From a virus, in the IMG/VR virus record IMGVR_UViG_3300023184_000125, positions 1 through 62,370 of that record: a DNA stretch of 62,370 nucleotides. One strand, given 5' to 3'. How positions within the stretch are numbered: the stretch's first letter is position 1; every line of letters begins with the position of its first letter. The position numbers and the translations under genes are program-made. Under the pieces are notes generated by a model. The model was not told the DNA's origin, ran no database searches, and saw only the letters and a list, made by a program, of their open reading frames with translations. Shown piece by piece: positions 62,229 to 62,370 of the stretch.

Positions 62229-62370
62229 AATTTTTTTGTAATGTTTCTATATTTTTAAATAATTCATCAGAAGATACCGAAGCTGGATCATTTTGAGTTG
62301 GCACATACTTATGAGTATGCATAAAATATCCATATGATAGCTGTACTGATTTATCCGATTCAGGAAAATC
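62215..62370 (-). CDS. partial ORF, C-terminal end of a gene running off the right edge
   Basis: About 51 residues remain (ending ELFKNIETLQKNYAKK, stop at 62215-62217). Contains FMHTHKYVPTQNDPASVSSD. It overlaps the GT2 gene start by 14 nt, like the other overlaps of the locus. The ending, a short helix after a polar linker, resembles the ends of the two GT2 genes next to it, so it may be a third copy, but too little is visible to name it. Confidence 0.6.
   Translation of the reverse strand, partial: DFPESDKSVQLSYGYFMHTHKYVPTQNDPASVSSDELFKNIETLQKNYAKK

Noticed and set aside
1-62370. tRNA genes, CRISPR arrays, insertion sequences, integrase or attachment sites
   Set aside because: I saw no cloverleaf-like GC islands, regularly spaced repeats, transposase or integrase motifs in either strand.

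Overview
The window is a piece of a lytic T4-type myovirus (Straboviridae-like or cyanophage-like Caudoviricetes) genome. It carries recognisable T4-type tail, terminase, replication and recombination genes in an AT-rich genome with short intergenic gaps. I found no tRNA, rRNA, CRISPR array or integration module. Almost no start codon is preceded by a Shine-Dalgarno sequence. That is a hallmark of Bacteroidota genes, so a Bacteroidota (for example marine Flavobacteriia) host is my best inference; it is not proven.

Layout. 1-2860 (minus strand): ribonucleotide reductase nrdA (running off the left edge), a 55-aa ORF, nrdB and a small HExxH protein. 2917-6953 (plus): AAA ATPase, PD-(D/E)XK nuclease, an acidic prohead-core-like protein, a small putative virion protein and a gp14-like neck protein. 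6947-10750 (minus): small unknowns and zinc ribbons, PhoH, a GIY-YIG homing endonuclease and a basic putative internal protein. 10830-31587 (mostly plus): late tail block with sheath gp18, tube gp19, tube-like and gp26-like baseplate proteins, tape measure, gp48, gp53, large terminase gp17, another tube-fold protein, a gp27-like hub, gp5-like hub-lysozyme and a beta-helical spike; a dNMP kinase and one unknown gene lie on the opposite strand within it. 31590-46175 (minus): replication and recombination with sliding clamp gp45, SSB gp32, a DHH phosphoesterase, helicase gp41, UvsX, DNA polymerase gp43, a glycosyltransferase and gp46. 46227-62370 (all minus but one): a long glycan locus of at least a dozen glycosyltransferases, four methyltransferases and a sugar-activation set (transaldolase, HAD phosphatase, nucleotidyltransferase, small-molecule kinase) plus a complete RibB.

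Most striking observation: the large terminase is broken inside its Walker A motif by an atypically split intein. One ORF ends after the N-extein and only 31 intein residues; a second ORF starts 33 nt later with a 119-residue C-intein ending in His-Asn, followed by Thr and the rest of TerL. Trans-splicing should rebuild a 621-aa terminase with an intact P-loop. The architecture (very short N-intein, TerL P-loop site) resembles the metagenomic AceL-TerL intein. No homing endonuclex gene sits in the gap and all three frames close there.

Other points of note: TAA(A/G)TA late-promoter-like boxes sit only about 5-12 nt before many start codons, hinting at leaderless late mRNAs; several small proteins start with candidate capsid-targeting peptides ending in (I/L)xE; the gp5 homologue carries a muramidase-like domain inserted inside its OB fold; and the RibB/transaldolase/nucleotidyltransferase group is an unusual auxiliary metabolic set within a phage glycan cluster.
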